Shown: positions 17,888 to 28,179 of the stretch, piece by piece | Position numbering within the stretch: the first letter of the stretch is position 1 | Layout of the letters: every line of letters begins with the position of its first letter | DNA from: Nonomuraea fuscirosea | GTDB taxonomy: Bacteria > Actinomycetota > Actinomycetes > Streptosporangiales > Streptosporangiaceae | Direction: 5' to 3' | Assembly: GCF_003001935.1 (NCBI RefSeq) | Contig: NZ_PVNG01000030.1 | Location: 103,850-167,849 of the forward strand | Length of the DNA: 64,000 nucleotides | The notes under the pieces: generated by a model | Told to the model about the DNA's origin: nothing | Databases searched by the model: none | Seen by the model: only the letters and a program-made list of their open reading frames with translations | Program-made: the position numbers and the translations under genes

Positions 17888-19258
17888 ATGAGTGTCCCTT
17901 TGTCGGCCGGGTTCGTGAACGGCGACGTCTCCTTCTGGTACCGGTCCTCCGGGCTGCCCGCCGCCGGTCCGCGGCTCGACGGCGATCTGCGGGCCGACGT
18001 GGCCATCGTCGGCGCCGGCTACACGGGCCTGTGGACCGCCTACTACCTCAAGCGGGCCCGCCCGTCGCTGAACGTGGTGGTGCTGGAGCAGGAGTTCGCC
18101 GGGTTCGGCGCCTCGGGACGCAACGGCGGCTGGCTCACCGGCGACCTGGCCGGCTCGCACGAGCGCTACGGCGAGGGCGCGCGGCGGCTCCAGCGCGCCA
18201 TGTACGACTCCATCGACGAGGTCATCGCGGTCTGCGAGCGGGAGTCCATCGACTGCGACCTGGTCAAGGGCGGCGTGCTGAACGTCGCCCGCACCCCCGC
18301 CCAGGCCGCCCGGCTGCGCGAGACGGTGGCCTCCGCCCGCTCCTGGGGCATCGAGGAGGCCGATCTGCGCCTGGTGGACCCGGCGGAGCGCGTACGCGTC
18401 TCCGGGGCTCTGGCGGCCTCCTGGAGCCCCCACTGCGCCAGGATCCAGCCGGCCAAGCTGGCCCGCGGCCTGGCCGGGACGGTACGCGAGATGGGCGTGC
18501 CCATCTACGAGCGCACCCCGGTGACCTCCATCGCCCCGCACCAGGCGCGAACCCCGTACGGCACGGTGACGGCCGGCCACGTGATCCGCGCGACCGAGGG
18601 CTTCACGGCCCGGCTGCGCGGTCTGCGCAGGCAGTGGCTGCCGATGAACAGCTCGATGATCGTCACCGAGCCTCTTCCCGCCTCGTTCTGGGACGAGGTC
18701 GGCTGGCAGGGCGCGGAGCTGCTCGGCGACATGGCCCACTACTACATGTACGCCCAGCGGACGGCCGACGACCGGATCGCCTTCGGCGGGCGCGGCCGGC
18801 CCTACCTGTACGGTTCACGCGTCGACGCCCGCGGCCACACCCACGAGTGGACCGTCGAGGCCCTGTGGCGCCTGCTGACCGGCTTCTTCCCCGCCGCCCG
18901 CTCCTCCTCGGTCGCGCACGCCTGGTCGGGCGTGCTGGCGGTGCCGCGCGACTGGTGCTCGACCGTCCATGTGGACCCCGCCACCGGGCTGGGCTGGGCG
19001 GGCGGCTACACCGGCCACGGCGTGACCACCACGAACCTGGCCGGGCGCACGCTGCGCGACCTGATCCTCGGCGAGGAGACGGAGCTGACGTCGCTGCCGT
19101 GGGTGGGCCGGCGGGTGCGCCGCTGGGAGCCGGAGCCGCTGCGCTGGGCGGGCGTGCACGCGATGTACCGCCTCTACCGGATGGCCGACCACCGCGAGCG
19201 GACGATGCCGCGCACCTCCGCACTGGCCCGCTTCGCCGATCTGATCACCGGCCACTGA
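17888..19258 (+). CDS. FAD-dependent oxidoreductase (DAO/PuuB-like)
   Basis: 456 residues. The N-terminal Rossmann motif VAIVGAGYTGLWTAYYL is followed by SGRNGGW, the flavin-contact motif of glycine/D-amino-acid oxidase and gamma-glutamylputrescine oxidoreductase families. The C-terminal GYTGHGVTTTNLAGR is also typical. The substrate is probably an amine or amino acid. Start ATG 17888 has GGAGG at 17873-17877. An amidohydrolase gene follows after 32 bp, suggesting a two-gene catabolic unit. Confidence 0.9.
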   Translation: MSVPLSAGFVNGDVSFWYRSSGLPAAGPRLDGDLRADVAIVGAGYTGLWTAYYLKRARPSLNVVVLEQEFAGFGASGRNGGWLTGDLAGSHERYGEGARRLQRAMYDSIDEVIAVCERESIDCDLVKGGVLNVARTPAQAARLRETVASARSWGIEEADLRLVDPAERVRVSGALAASWSPHCARIQPAKLARGLAGTVREMGVPIYERTPVTSIAPHQARTPYGTVTAGHVIRATEGFTARLRGLRRQWLPMNSSMIVTEPLPASFWDEVGWQGAELLGDMAHYYMYAQRTADDRIAFGGRGRPYLYGSRVDARGHTHEWTVEALWRLLTGFFPAARSSSVAHAWSGVLAVPRDWCSTVHVDPATGLGWAGGYTGHGVTTTNLAGRTLRDLILGEETELTSLPWVGRRVRRWEPEPLRWAGVHAMYRLYRMADHRERTMPRTSALARFADLITGH

Positions 19259-19290
19259 CAATAGGGCGCGAGGCGTAGAAGGGAACATCC

Positions 19291-20889
19291 ATGAGCATCC
19301 TCTTCCGAGGCGGTCGCGTCTTCACCCCCGAGGGCGTGGTGGCCGGATCCGTGCTGGTGCGGGACGGCGTGATCGCCGCCGTCGGCGCGGAAGGGGACCC
19401 GGCGCCGCGGGCCGGCGAGACGGTGGATCTCGACGGCGGGCTGCTGGTGCCCGGTTTCACCGACGCGCACATCCATCCCATCCAGGCGGGACTTGAACGC
19501 GCTAAGTGCGATTTGTCCGACAATTACGGGCTGGACGCGTACAGAGAAAAGATCGCCGACTATGCGGCGAAAAATCTTGATAAAGAGTGGATTGATGGCG
19601 GCGGCTGGGACATGTCGGCCTTTTCGGGTGGATTGCCGCACCGCGAACAGATCGACTTCCTCGACCGCCCCGCCTACCTGATCCAGCGCGACCACCACGC
19701 CGCCTGGGTCAACACCCGCGCGCTCGAACGGGCCGGCATCACCCGCGACACGCCCGACCCCGCCGACGGCCGCATCGAGCGCGACGCCGGCGGCACGCCG
19801 ACCGGCGTCCTGCACGAGGGCGCGATGGACCTGGTCGGCCTGCTCACGCCCCGTCCGACGGCCCAGGACCTCCAGGACGCGCTGGCGGACGCGCAGCGGC
19901 ACCTGTTCTCGCTGGGCATCACCGGCTGGCAGGACGCCATCGTGGGCTCCTACGCGGGCTCGGTGGACCAGCTGCCCGCCTACCTGGCCGCGGCCCGCTC
20001 GGGGACGCTGCGGGCGCGGGTCGTGGGGGCGCTGTGGTGGGACAGGACGCGCGGGCTCGAGCAGGTCGAGGAGCTGGTGGCGCGGCGCGCCGAGGCCGAG
20101 GGCCTGGACCGGTTCCGCGCCACCTCGGTCAAGATCATGCAGGACGGCATCACGGAGAACTTCACCGCCGCCACCCTGGAGCCCTACTGCCTGTGCGGGG
20201 GCACGGGGCTGTCGTACGTGGATCCGGCCCTGCTGCGGGAGTGCGTCGCCGAGCTCGACCGGCTCGGATTCCAGGTGCACGTGCACGCCATCGGCGAACG
20301 GGCGGTGCGCGAGGCGCTGGACGCCTTCGAGGGCACCGATCCGGCCAACCGGCACCACATCGCCCACCTGCAGATCATCGAGCCCTCCGACGTGCCGCGC
20401 TTCGCCGCCCTGGGCGTCACCGCCAACCTGCAGCCGCTGTGGGCCACGCATCACGCCCAGATGGACGAGCTGACGCTGCCGTACCTGGGCGAGCCGCGTT
20501 CGTCCTGGCAGTACCCGTTCGCGGATCTGGTCGCCACCGGGGCCCGCCTCTGCGCCGGCAGCGACTGGCCGGTCTCCGACGCCGACCCGCTGCAGGGCAT
20601 GCACGTGGCGGTCAACCGCACCGAGCCCGGCGGCTCGCTGCACGCGGGTTACCCGACGGCGCAGACGCCGTTCCTGCCCGGCCAGCGGATGGACCTGGCC
20701 ACGGCCATGAGCGCGTACACGGCGGGCTCGGCCTGGATCAACCGCTCCCCCGCCGGCGTCATCGAGCCGGGCCGTCCCGCCGACCTGGTGGTGCTGGACC
20801 GCGACCCGTTCGCGCTGCCGCCGGGCGAGATCTGGACGACCCGCGTGCGCATGACGTTCGTGGACGGCGAACCGGTCCACGAGAGCTGA
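19291..20889 (+). CDS. Amidohydrolase (YtcJ-like, amidohydrolase_3 family)
   Basis: 532-residue metal-dependent hydrolase. The N-terminal beta-sandwich strand and metal motif DAHIHPIQAG (near residue 60), a VKIMQDGITENF segment (metal-bridging position), HVHAIGERAVREALDAFE, HHIAHLQ and GSDWPVSDADPL are the expected signatures. The substrate is unknown. Codons from about 19490 to 19630 are noticeably richer in A/T than the rest of the gene. It is co-directional with the flavin oxidoreductase. Confidence 0.9.
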   Translation: MSILFRGGRVFTPEGVVAGSVLVRDGVIAAVGAEGDPAPRAGETVDLDGGLLVPGFTDAHIHPIQAGLERAKCDLSDNYGLDAYREKIADYAAKNLDKEWIDGGGWDMSAFSGGLPHREQIDFLDRPAYLIQRDHHAAWVNTRALERAGITRDTPDPADGRIERDAGGTPTGVLHEGAMDLVGLLTPRPTAQDLQDALADAQRHLFSLGITGWQDAIVGSYAGSVDQLPAYLAAARSGTLRARVVGALWWDRTRGLEQVEELVARRAEAEGLDRFRATSVKIMQDGITENFTAATLEPYCLCGGTGLSYVDPALLRECVAELDRLGFQVHVHAIGERAVREALDAFEGTDPANRHHIAHLQIIEPSDVPRFAALGVTANLQPLWATHHAQMDELTLPYLGEPRSSWQYPFADLVATGARLCAGSDWPVSDADPLQGMHVAVNRTEPGGSLHAGYPTAQTPFLPGQRMDLATAMSAYTAGSAWINRSPAGVIEPGRPADLVVLDRDPFALPPGEIWTTRVRMTFVDGEPVHES

Positions 20890-20920
20890 CGGACGGCCGC
20901 GCCGGGGCGGACATGGCGAA

Positions 20921-20948
20921 GGGGCCCTGGGCAACCGCCCGGGGCCCC
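20921..20948. terminator. Bidirectional terminator between amidohydrolase and rbpA
   Basis: GGGGCCCTGGGC (20921-20932), a 4-base loop, and GCCCGGGGCCCC (20937-20948) form a 12-bp stem with one mismatch, between convergent genes. Confidence 0.8.
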
Positions 20949-20964
20949 TCTCCGTCCGCCACCA

Positions 20965-21309
20965 CTACCAGGGGGACTTGTTGTTGCGCAGGCGCTCCAG
21001 TGCTTCCTCCAGGATCGCCTTGCCGTCCTTGTCGCTCCGGCGCTCCTTCACGTAGGCCAGATGCGTCTTGTACGGCTCGTTCTTCGGCGGGGCAGGCGGC
21101 GCCTCCTCGTCCTGTCCGGCCGGGAGGCCACAACGCGGGCAGTCCCACGTTTCGGGCACCGCCGCGTCGCTGGCGAAGCTGGGGCGCGTCTCGTGCATGT
21201 TGGCGCACCAGAACGAGACCCGCACTCTCGGAGCCGCCTCGCCACGCTCGGCCTCCCCCATCGGGCCGGCGCCGACTCGGCTGCCACGGATCGCGTTGCC
21301 ACTACCCAC
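20965..21309 (-). CDS. rbpA: RNA polymerase-binding protein RbpA
   Basis: 114-residue actinobacterial transcription factor that binds sigma factor and core RNA polymerase and stabilises open complexes. The N-terminal stretch GSGNAIRGSRVG, the zinc-type pair (WCANMH and CPRCG) and a C-terminal sigma-interaction helix (AILEEALERLRNN) fit RbpA. It starts at GTG with GAGGAG eight bases upstream. Location next to gap-pgk-tpi-secG matches other actinomycetes. Confidence 0.96.
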   Translation of the reverse strand: MGSGNAIRGSRVGAGPMGEAERGEAAPRVRVSFWCANMHETRPSFASDAAVPETWDCPRCGLPAGQDEEAPPAPPKNEPYKTHLAYVKERRSDKDGKAILEEALERLRNNKSPW

Positions 21310-21383
21310 GGATGAACTCCTCGCTCGATCGCCCCGCGTACAGACACGGGGGGAGAATCACTGTCACGCGTTGACTTGCTAGC

Positions 21384-21614
21384 TCACGGCCTCATGAGCA
21401 GGCCGAGAGCGATGATGCAGACGAACCAGACCGTGCCGGTGATGACGGTCAGCCGGTCGAGGTTACGCTCCACCACCGAGGAACCACCGAAGTTCGACGA
21501 GAAGCCGCCGCCGAACATGTCAGACAGGCCACCGCCCTTGCCCTTGTGGAGCAGAACGAGCAGGATCATGAGAAGGCTCGCCAGGATGAGGGCGATGGAG
21601 ATTCCGAGTACCAC
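21384..21614 (-). CDS. secG: Preprotein translocase subunit SecG
   Basis: 76 residues with two membrane segments (about 5-22 and 55-73) joined by the Gly-rich loop KGKGGGLSDMFGGG typical of SecG. It assists SecYE-mediated export. It starts at GTG 21614 and follows tpiA in the conserved gap-pgk-tpi-secG order. Confidence 0.96.
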   Translation of the reverse strand: MVLGISIALILASLLMILLVLLHKGKGGGLSDMFGGGFSSNFGGSSVVERNLDRLTVITGTVWFVCIIALGLLMRP

Positions 21615-21709
21615 GGTATGCCTGTTCCTTCAGTGCTCTGTTACGCGTGACGATTCAAACTTGCCTCTTGAGGGTACGACCTGATGTCAAGTCGCACCCC
21701 CAGAACGGC

Positions 21710-22492
21710 TCAGTTGGCAGGCATATCGGAGAATCGGCAGATCTTCGCGAACTCTCCGGCGTCGATGCTGGCGCCACCCACGAGCGCGCCGTCGACATCC
21801 GGCTGAGCCATGATGCCGGCGACGTTCCCTGACTTGACCGAGCCACCGTAAAGGATACGGATCGCGGAGGCCACTTCGGTGTCGTAGAGCTCGGCGAGTC
21901 TGACCCGCAGCGCTCCGCAGACCTCCTGGGCGTCCTCCGGGGTGGCCACCTCTCCGGTGCCGATCGCCCACACCGGTTCGTAGGCCACCACTATCGATTT
22001 TGCCTGCTCGGCGGTGATTTTGCGCAGCGCCCCGTCGAGTTGGCCCAAACAGTGCGCGATGTGGCCCCCCGCTTGACGTACCGGAAGGCCCTCTCCGACG
22101 CACAGGATCGGGGTCAGCGAGTGCCGGTAGGCCGCCTGGACCTTGCCGTTGACCAGTTCGTCGTCCTCGCCGTGGTGTTGACGGCGCTCGGAGTGGCCCA
22201 CCGTGACGAAGGTGCAGCCGAGCTTGGCCAGCATGGCGCCCGACACCTCGCCGGTGTAGGCGCCGCCGTCGTGCTCGGACAGGTCCTGGGCGCCGTAGAC
22301 GATCCTGAGCTTGTCGCCGTCGACCAGGGTCTGGACGCTGCGCAGGTCGGTGAAGGGCGGCAGGACGGCGACCTCGACCTTGTCGAAGTCCTTGTCGTTG
22401 AGCGCGAAGGCCAGCTTCTGGACGAGTGCGATGGCCTCGAAGTGGTTGAGGTTCATCTTCCAGTTGCCGGCGATGAGCGGCTTGCGCTGCAC
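21710..22492 (-). CDS. tpiA: Triosephosphate isomerase
   Basis: 260-residue TIM barrel. GNWKMNLN near the N-terminus holds the substrate Asn/Lys. The catalytic His is in TVGHSERRQ and the catalytic Glu in VVAYEPVWAIGTG. The phosphate-loop segment YGGSVKSGN is present. Three bases separate it from pgk. Confidence 0.98.
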   Translation of the reverse strand: MQRKPLIAGNWKMNLNHFEAIALVQKLAFALNDKDFDKVEVAVLPPFTDLRSVQTLVDGDKLRIVYGAQDLSEHDGGAYTGEVSGAMLAKLGCTFVTVGHSERRQHHGEDDELVNGKVQAAYRHSLTPILCVGEGLPVRQAGGHIAHCLGQLDGALRKITAEQAKSIVVAYEPVWAIGTGEVATPEDAQEVCGALRVRLAELYDTEVASAIRILYGGSVKSGNVAGIMAQPDVDGALVGGASIDAGEFAKICRFSDMPAN

Positions 22493-22495
22493 CGT

Positions 22496-23689
22496 TCAGT
22501 CCTCCAGGGCCGCGAGTCCGGGGAGGGTCTTGCCCTCCAGGTATTCGAGGCTGGCGCCGCCACCGGTGGAGATGTGCGAGAAGCCGTCCTCGGAGAGCTC
22601 CAGCTTGCGTACGGCCGCCGCCGAGTCGCCGCCGCCCACCACGGTGAAGGCGTCGCCGGCGATCAGCGCCTCGGCCACCGCCCTGGTGCCGCCGGAGAAC
22701 GCCTCGAACTCGAACACGCCCATCGGCCCGTTCCAGAACACCGTCCTCGCGTCGGCCAGCTTGGCGGCGAACAGCTCGCGCGTCTTCGGCCCGATGTCGA
22801 GCCCCTCCCGGTCGGCCGGGATGGCCGTGGCCTCGACCACGTCGTGCTCGGCGTCGGCGGCGAAGGTGACCGCCGCCAGCACGTCGACGGGCAGCACGAG
22901 CTCGACGCCCCGCCGCGCGGCCTCGTCGAGGAAGCCCCGCACCTGGTCGAGCTGGTCCTCCTGGAGCAGCGACCTACCCACCTCGTGGCCCTGGGCCTTG
23001 AGGAAGGTGTAGGCCATGCCGCCGCCGACGAGCAGCCGGTCGACCTTGGTCAGCAGGTTGGCGATGACGCCGAGCTTGTCGGAGACCTTGGCCCCGCCGA
23101 GCACCACCACGTAGGGCCGCTCGGGGCTCTCGGTCAGCTTGCGCAGCACCTCGACCTCGGCCACGACCAGCCCGCCGGCGGCGTGCGGCAGCAGCCTGGG
23201 CACGTCGTAGACGCTGGCGTGCCTGCGGTGCACCGCGCCGAAGCCGTCGCCCACGTAGAGCTCGGCCAGCCCGGCCAGCCTGGCCGCGAACTCACCGCGG
23301 ACGGCGTCGTCCTTGGACTCCTCGCCCGGCTCGTAGCGCAGGTTCTCCAGCAGGGCCACCTGGCCGTCCTGGAGTGCCTCGACCGTGCTCCGCGCGCTGT
23401 CGCCGACCACGTCGGAGGCGAAGGCCACGTCCTGGCCGAGCAGCTCACCGAGCCGCGCGGCCACGGGCGCGAGCGAGTATTCCGGGTTGACCTTGCCCTT
23501 GGGCCTGCCCAGATGGGCGCAGACGACGACCTTGGCGCCCCGCTCGAGCAGGGTGCTGATCGTCGGCACCGACGCCCGGATGCGGCCGTCGTCGGTGATC
23601 GTCTCCCCGTCGAGGGGGACGTTGAGGTCGGCGCGCACGAGCACGCGCCGCCCCTTCACGTCGAGATCGTCGAGCGTGCGCATGCTCAT
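22496..23689 (-). CDS. pgk: Phosphoglycerate kinase
   Basis: 397 residues. The N-domain motif VLVRADLNVPLDG and the C-domain nucleotide motif VVGGGDSAAAVRKL with GGGASLEYLEGK are diagnostic. It makes ATP from 1,3-bisphosphoglycerate. It is second in the gap-pgk-tpi-secG operon. ATG 23683 is a close alternative start. Confidence 0.98.
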   Translation of the reverse strand: MSMRTLDDLDVKGRRVLVRADLNVPLDGETITDDGRIRASVPTISTLLERGAKVVVCAHLGRPKGKVNPEYSLAPVAARLGELLGQDVAFASDVVGDSARSTVEALQDGQVALLENLRYEPGEESKDDAVRGEFAARLAGLAELYVGDGFGAVHRRHASVYDVPRLLPHAAGGLVVAEVEVLRKLTESPERPYVVVLGGAKVSDKLGVIANLLTKVDRLLVGGGMAYTFLKAQGHEVGRSLLQEDQLDQVRGFLDEAARRGVELVLPVDVLAAVTFAADAEHDVVEATAIPADREGLDIGPKTRELFAAKLADARTVFWNGPMGVFEFEAFSGGTRAVAEALIAGDAFTVVGGGDSAAAVRKLELSEDGFSHISTGGGASLEYLEGKTLPGLAALED

Positions 23690-23723
23690 GCTCCCGTGGT
23701 AAAGCGGCGGTCCGGACCTCTGC

Positions 23724-24728
<1,005 letters not shown>

Positions 24729-24792
24729 GGGAACCGATCTCCTCGAACAGATGGCGGGCTGGATCCTCAACCACGAACCCTATCGGACCCAA

Positions 24793-24808
24793 ATTGGTTT
24801 AGACCACT
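24793..24808. promoter_or_regulatory. DasR-like (dre) operator upstream of gap
   Basis: ATTGGTTTAGACCACT matches the GntR/DasR consensus ACTGGTCTAGACCA(C/G)T at 14 of 16 positions and keeps the TGGT/ACCA half-sites. It lies between divergent gap and the membrane-protein gene. Assignment is by eye to a remembered consensus. Confidence 0.5.
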
Positions 24809-24891
24809 TCAGGTCCCGCCCTGTGAATCACCGTTCTGGCGACACGTTTTGAGAGGTTCGAGTAAAGTGCCCGACTCGTCGGAGTAAATTC

Positions 24892-25566
24892 GTGCATTCT
24901 CTGGGGGCTGAGATGTCACATAAGCGGTCCGGCCTACTGTCCGGACTCATCGCAGGGCTGCTCGCCGCGCTCGTATGCGCGGCCGGCATGGGGATGGTCG
25001 TGCTGTTCCAGCAGAGCCTGCCGGCCGCCGTCATCACGTTCTGGGGCGGCCATCCGGTCCTGCTGGGCCTGTCGCTCGTGATCGCCGCACTGGTCGCTCT
25101 CGCGATGGGCGCCGTACGCCCGCGCTCCCTCGTCCTGCTCCCGTTCGCGGCGCTGTTCGCGGGCGGCGCGGTCGCGGCCGGTCAGATCACGGGCTCCTCC
25201 ATCCTGTACGGCGCCGCCCTGCGCGGCCCCGCGCCCGAACCGGCCCCCGCCGATCTGGGCGACATCGACATGACCAACTTCAACACCGGCCTCCAGGACG
25301 CGCTGGCGCTGTACCGGGGGCCGCTCGCGGAGACGTGGTCCGCCTGGCTGTACGTCGCCGTGGCAGCCGTGGCCGCGTTCGCCCTGCTCACGCTGCGGGT
25401 GACGCGCGTACGGCGGGCCCAGCGGGCTCAGCGGGCCGAGGAGGACGCGGCGGAGGCCGAGGAGACGAAGGAGCCGGAGTACCGGGCCCCGTTCGAACCC
25501 GCCCAGCAGCCCACCCCGAAGTCCACGGCCGAACTCTTCACCCCCCGCAACCCGGTCAAGGACTGA
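24892..25566 (+). CDS. Conserved membrane protein of unknown function
   Basis: 224 residues. Three N-terminal hydrophobic segments (about 15-38, 52-72, 76-98), a probably external loop and a fourth segment near 148-168 are followed by a charged cytosolic tail rich in Ala, Glu and Pro. No domain is recognised. GTG 24892 has CGGAG upstream; ATG 24913 (MSHKRSG) is an alternative. It interrupts the usual whiA-gap order on the opposite strand. Confidence 0.75.
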   Translation: MHSLGAEMSHKRSGLLSGLIAGLLAALVCAAGMGMVVLFQQSLPAAVITFWGGHPVLLGLSLVIAALVALAMGAVRPRSLVLLPFAALFAGGAVAAGQITGSSILYGAALRGPAPEPAPADLGDIDMTNFNTGLQDALALYRGPLAETWSAWLYVAVAAVAAFALLTLRVTRVRRAQRAQRAEEDAAEAEETKEPEYRAPFEPAQQPTPKSTAELFTPRNPVKD

Positions 25567-25711
25567 CCACGACGCGTTTCATCCCCGTCCGGCCTTTCAC
25601 CCAGACGAGGACGGCCACCCTCGCGTGCGGCGCATCCGGGCACCCCCCGGTCGCCCGCGTACGACATGCGCCTGACACGCGAAAGCAGCCGCCTGACCGC
25701 CACGGCTCAGG

Positions 25712-26692
25712 TCACGGCGCGAGCATGTCCACTGTGAGATTGGCCTCAGTGTTGGGGATCCCCAGATCGGAGGCTCGTTTGTCGGCCATCGCCAGCAACC
25801 GCCGGATCCGTCCGGCGATCGCGTCCTTGGTCAGCGGCGGGTCGGCGATCTGCCCCAGCTCCTCCAGCGACGCCTGCTTGTGCTCCACCCGCAGCCGCCC
25901 GGCCACGACCAGGTGCTCGGGAGCCTCGTCCCCGAGGATCTCCAGCGCCCGCTGCACCCGCGCCCCCGCCGCGACCGCCGCCCTGGCGGAGCGCCGCAGG
26001 TTGGCGTCGTCGAAGTTGGCCAGGCGGTTGGCGGTGGCGCGCACCTCGCGCCGCATCCGCCGCTCCTCCCAGGCCAGCACGCTGTCGTGCGCCCCGAGCC
26101 GGGTGAGCAGCGCGCTGATCGCGTCACCGTCGCGCACCACCACCCGGTCCACGCCGCGCACCTCGCGCGCCTTGGCGTGGATCTTCAGCCGCCGTGCCGA
26201 GCCCACCAGCGCCAGCGCCGCCTCCGGCCCCGGGCAGGTGACCTCGAGCGACATCGAGCGCCCCGGCTCGGTGAGCGAGCCGTGCGCCAGGAACGCCCCC
26301 CGCCAGGCGGCCTCCGCGTCGCACGCGGCCCCCGCCACGACCTGACGCGGCAGCCCGCGCACCGGGCGGCCGTGGTTGTCGATGAGGCCCGTCTGGCGGG
26401 CCAGCGCCTCACCGTCGCGGTAGACGCGTACGACGTAGCGCGAGCCCTTGCGCAACCCGGCGGGCGCGAGCACGAGCACCTCCGCCTTGTGCCCGAAGAC
26501 CTCGCCTATGTCCTTGATCAGCCGCCGTGCGGTGGCGTTGGTGTCGAGTTCGGCCTCTATCACGATCCGGCCGCCCACCAGGTGCAGGCCGCTGGCGAAC
26601 CGCAGCAGCGTCGAAACCTCCGCCTTTCGGCAGCACGGCTTGAGCACCGGCAGGCGGCTCAGTTCGTCTTTCACCACACCTGTCATCGCCAT
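25712..26692 (-). CDS. whiA: DNA-binding sporulation regulator WhiA
   Basis: 326 residues: an N-terminal LAGLIDADG-like domain (VVKDELSRLP to about 200) and a C-terminal helix-turn-helix (PPLTKDAIAGRIRRLLAMAD). WhiA acts with WhiB in sporulation septation in Streptomyces. It is the last gene of uvrC-rapZ-yvcK-whiA. Length and both domains are complete. Confidence 0.97.
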   Translation of the reverse strand: MAMTGVVKDELSRLPVLKPCCRKAEVSTLLRFASGLHLVGGRIVIEAELDTNATARRLIKDIGEVFGHKAEVLVLAPAGLRKGSRYVVRVYRDGEALARQTGLIDNHGRPVRGLPRQVVAGAACDAEAAWRGAFLAHGSLTEPGRSMSLEVTCPGPEAALALVGSARRLKIHAKAREVRGVDRVVVRDGDAISALLTRLGAHDSVLAWEERRMRREVRATANRLANFDDANLRRSARAAVAAGARVQRALEILGDEAPEHLVVAGRLRVEHKQASLEELGQIADPPLTKDAIAGRIRRLLAMADKRASDLGIPNTEANLTVDMLAP

Positions 26693-26763
26693 GCGTTAGT
26701 CCTCTCCCCCATTCAGACCGGCTCCTTTGAGTCTCTCGCACCTTCGCGCCACGCCGACCAGGA

Positions 26764-28179
26764 TCAACGCTTCTGGAGGAAAATCTCGTCCAGGACGGAG
26801 GCAAGACGTCGTGGGTCATGCCTCGCGGAGCCGTCCGCGGCGGCCACGTCGGCCATGACGAGCCGGGCGCCGAACGCCGCCGCCGCCTTCTCCAGGGCGT
26901 CGGGATCGTCCACGACACCGGTGTCGGCGAGCACGACGTCGATCGACAGGCCGGGTGCGTGCTGTCTGAGCACCTCCAGATGCTGCTGGGGGGAGAAGTC
27001 GTCGGTCTCGCCCGGCTGGGGGGCGAGGTTGAGCGTGACGAGCCGCTTGGCCCTGGTCGCGTGCAGGGCCCTGGCCAGCTCGGGCACCTTGAGGTGCGGC
27101 AGCACGCTGGTGAACCACGATCCGGGCCCGAACACCACCCAGTCGGCCTCCAGCACCGCGGCCACGGCCTCCGGCCGCGCCGGCGGGTCCTCGGGCACGA
27201 GGGAGATCGCCTGCACGCGGCCGGGCGTCAGGGCGCACGCCACCTGCCCGCGTACGGTCGAGGTGACGCCGTCGAGCTCGACCTCCGCCACGATGTCGAG
27301 CGGTACGGAGGCCATCGGCAGCACCCGGCCGTGCGCGCCGAGCAGCCGCCCGACCCAGTCGAGCCCGGCCACGGGGTCGCCGAGCAGCTCCCACAGGGCC
27401 ACGATGAGCAGGTTGCCGACGGCGTGCCCGTGCAGGTCGCCCTCGCTGCGGAAGCGGTGCTGCACCACCTCGCTCCAGGTGCTGCCCCACTCGTCGTCGC
27501 CGCACAGGGCGGCCAGCGCCATGCGCAGGTCGCCGGGCGGCAGCACACCGAGCTCCCGGCGCAACCGTCCGCTGGACCCGCCGTCGTCGGCGACGGTCAC
27601 CACGGCGGTCAACCGGTCGGTGACCATCCGTAAGGCCGACAGGGACGCGTACAGGCCGTGCCCGCCGCCGAGCGCGACGACCGGCGGCCCGAACCCGCCG
27701 TGCCACGGCGCGCCCACACCCCCGTCGCGAACCTCACGCTCTTCCTCCCGCCCACCCGCGTCACCCACGCCGCCGCCCCGCTCCTCCCGCGCGACCACGC
27801 CGGCCACGTCCTGACCGTCCGCGACCCCGCCGACGGCAGCCGTACCCACTCCGGCCACGGAACCACGTTCAGAAGACTCACCGTCGGCCACGCCACCATC
27901 GGAAGGGGCGCCGCCGAACACACCACCGCGCGAAACGCCGCCATGGACAGCCCCACGTTCCGGGACACCACCTACCGGAACGCCACTGTCCACGCCACCA
28001 TGGCCCGGAACACCACGGTCGGACCCCGCACCGTCGGAAGCGGCGCCACGGGGCACGTCTTCCTCCGGCCCGGCGGCCACCCGCTGCGGACCCTCATGAC
28101 CGCGCCCGTCCAGGCCCGGCCCGGGCCCAGCGTCCCCTACGAGATCCGGCGGAGCGGCTTCGACGTCGTCATCGGTCAC
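26764..28179 (-). CDS. yvcK: YvcK-family gluconeogenesis/morphogenesis factor with long N-terminal extension
   Basis: 471 residues. The core (about 166-471) is YvcK/CofD-like: PVVALGGGHGLYASL, VTVADDGGSSGRLR, the GDLHGHAVGNLL segment and FGPGSWFTSVLPHL. The first 165 residues are a Gly/Val/Ser-rich low-complexity extension with degenerate repeats (GGVPERGAVHGGVSRGGV type) not expected in this family. GTG 28179 overlaps the rapZ stop as GTGA, so the extension is in frame and coupled. The core binds UDP-GlcNAc in relatives. The extension could be trimmed by a later start, but no good one with a ribosome binding site is seen. Confidence 0.93.
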   Translation of the reverse strand: MTDDDVEAAPPDLVGDAGPGPGLDGRGHEGPQRVAAGPEEDVPRGAASDGAGSDRGVPGHGGVDSGVPVGGVPERGAVHGGVSRGGVFGGAPSDGGVADGESSERGSVAGVGTAAVGGVADGQDVAGVVAREERGGGVGDAGGREEEREVRDGGVGAPWHGGFGPPVVALGGGHGLYASLSALRMVTDRLTAVVTVADDGGSSGRLRRELGVLPPGDLRMALAALCGDDEWGSTWSEVVQHRFRSEGDLHGHAVGNLLIVALWELLGDPVAGLDWVGRLLGAHGRVLPMASVPLDIVAEVELDGVTSTVRGQVACALTPGRVQAISLVPEDPPARPEAVAAVLEADWVVFGPGSWFTSVLPHLKVPELARALHATRAKRLVTLNLAPQPGETDDFSPQQHLEVLRQHAPGLSIDVVLADTGVVDDPDALEKAAAAFGARLVMADVAAADGSARHDPRRLASVLDEIFLQKR

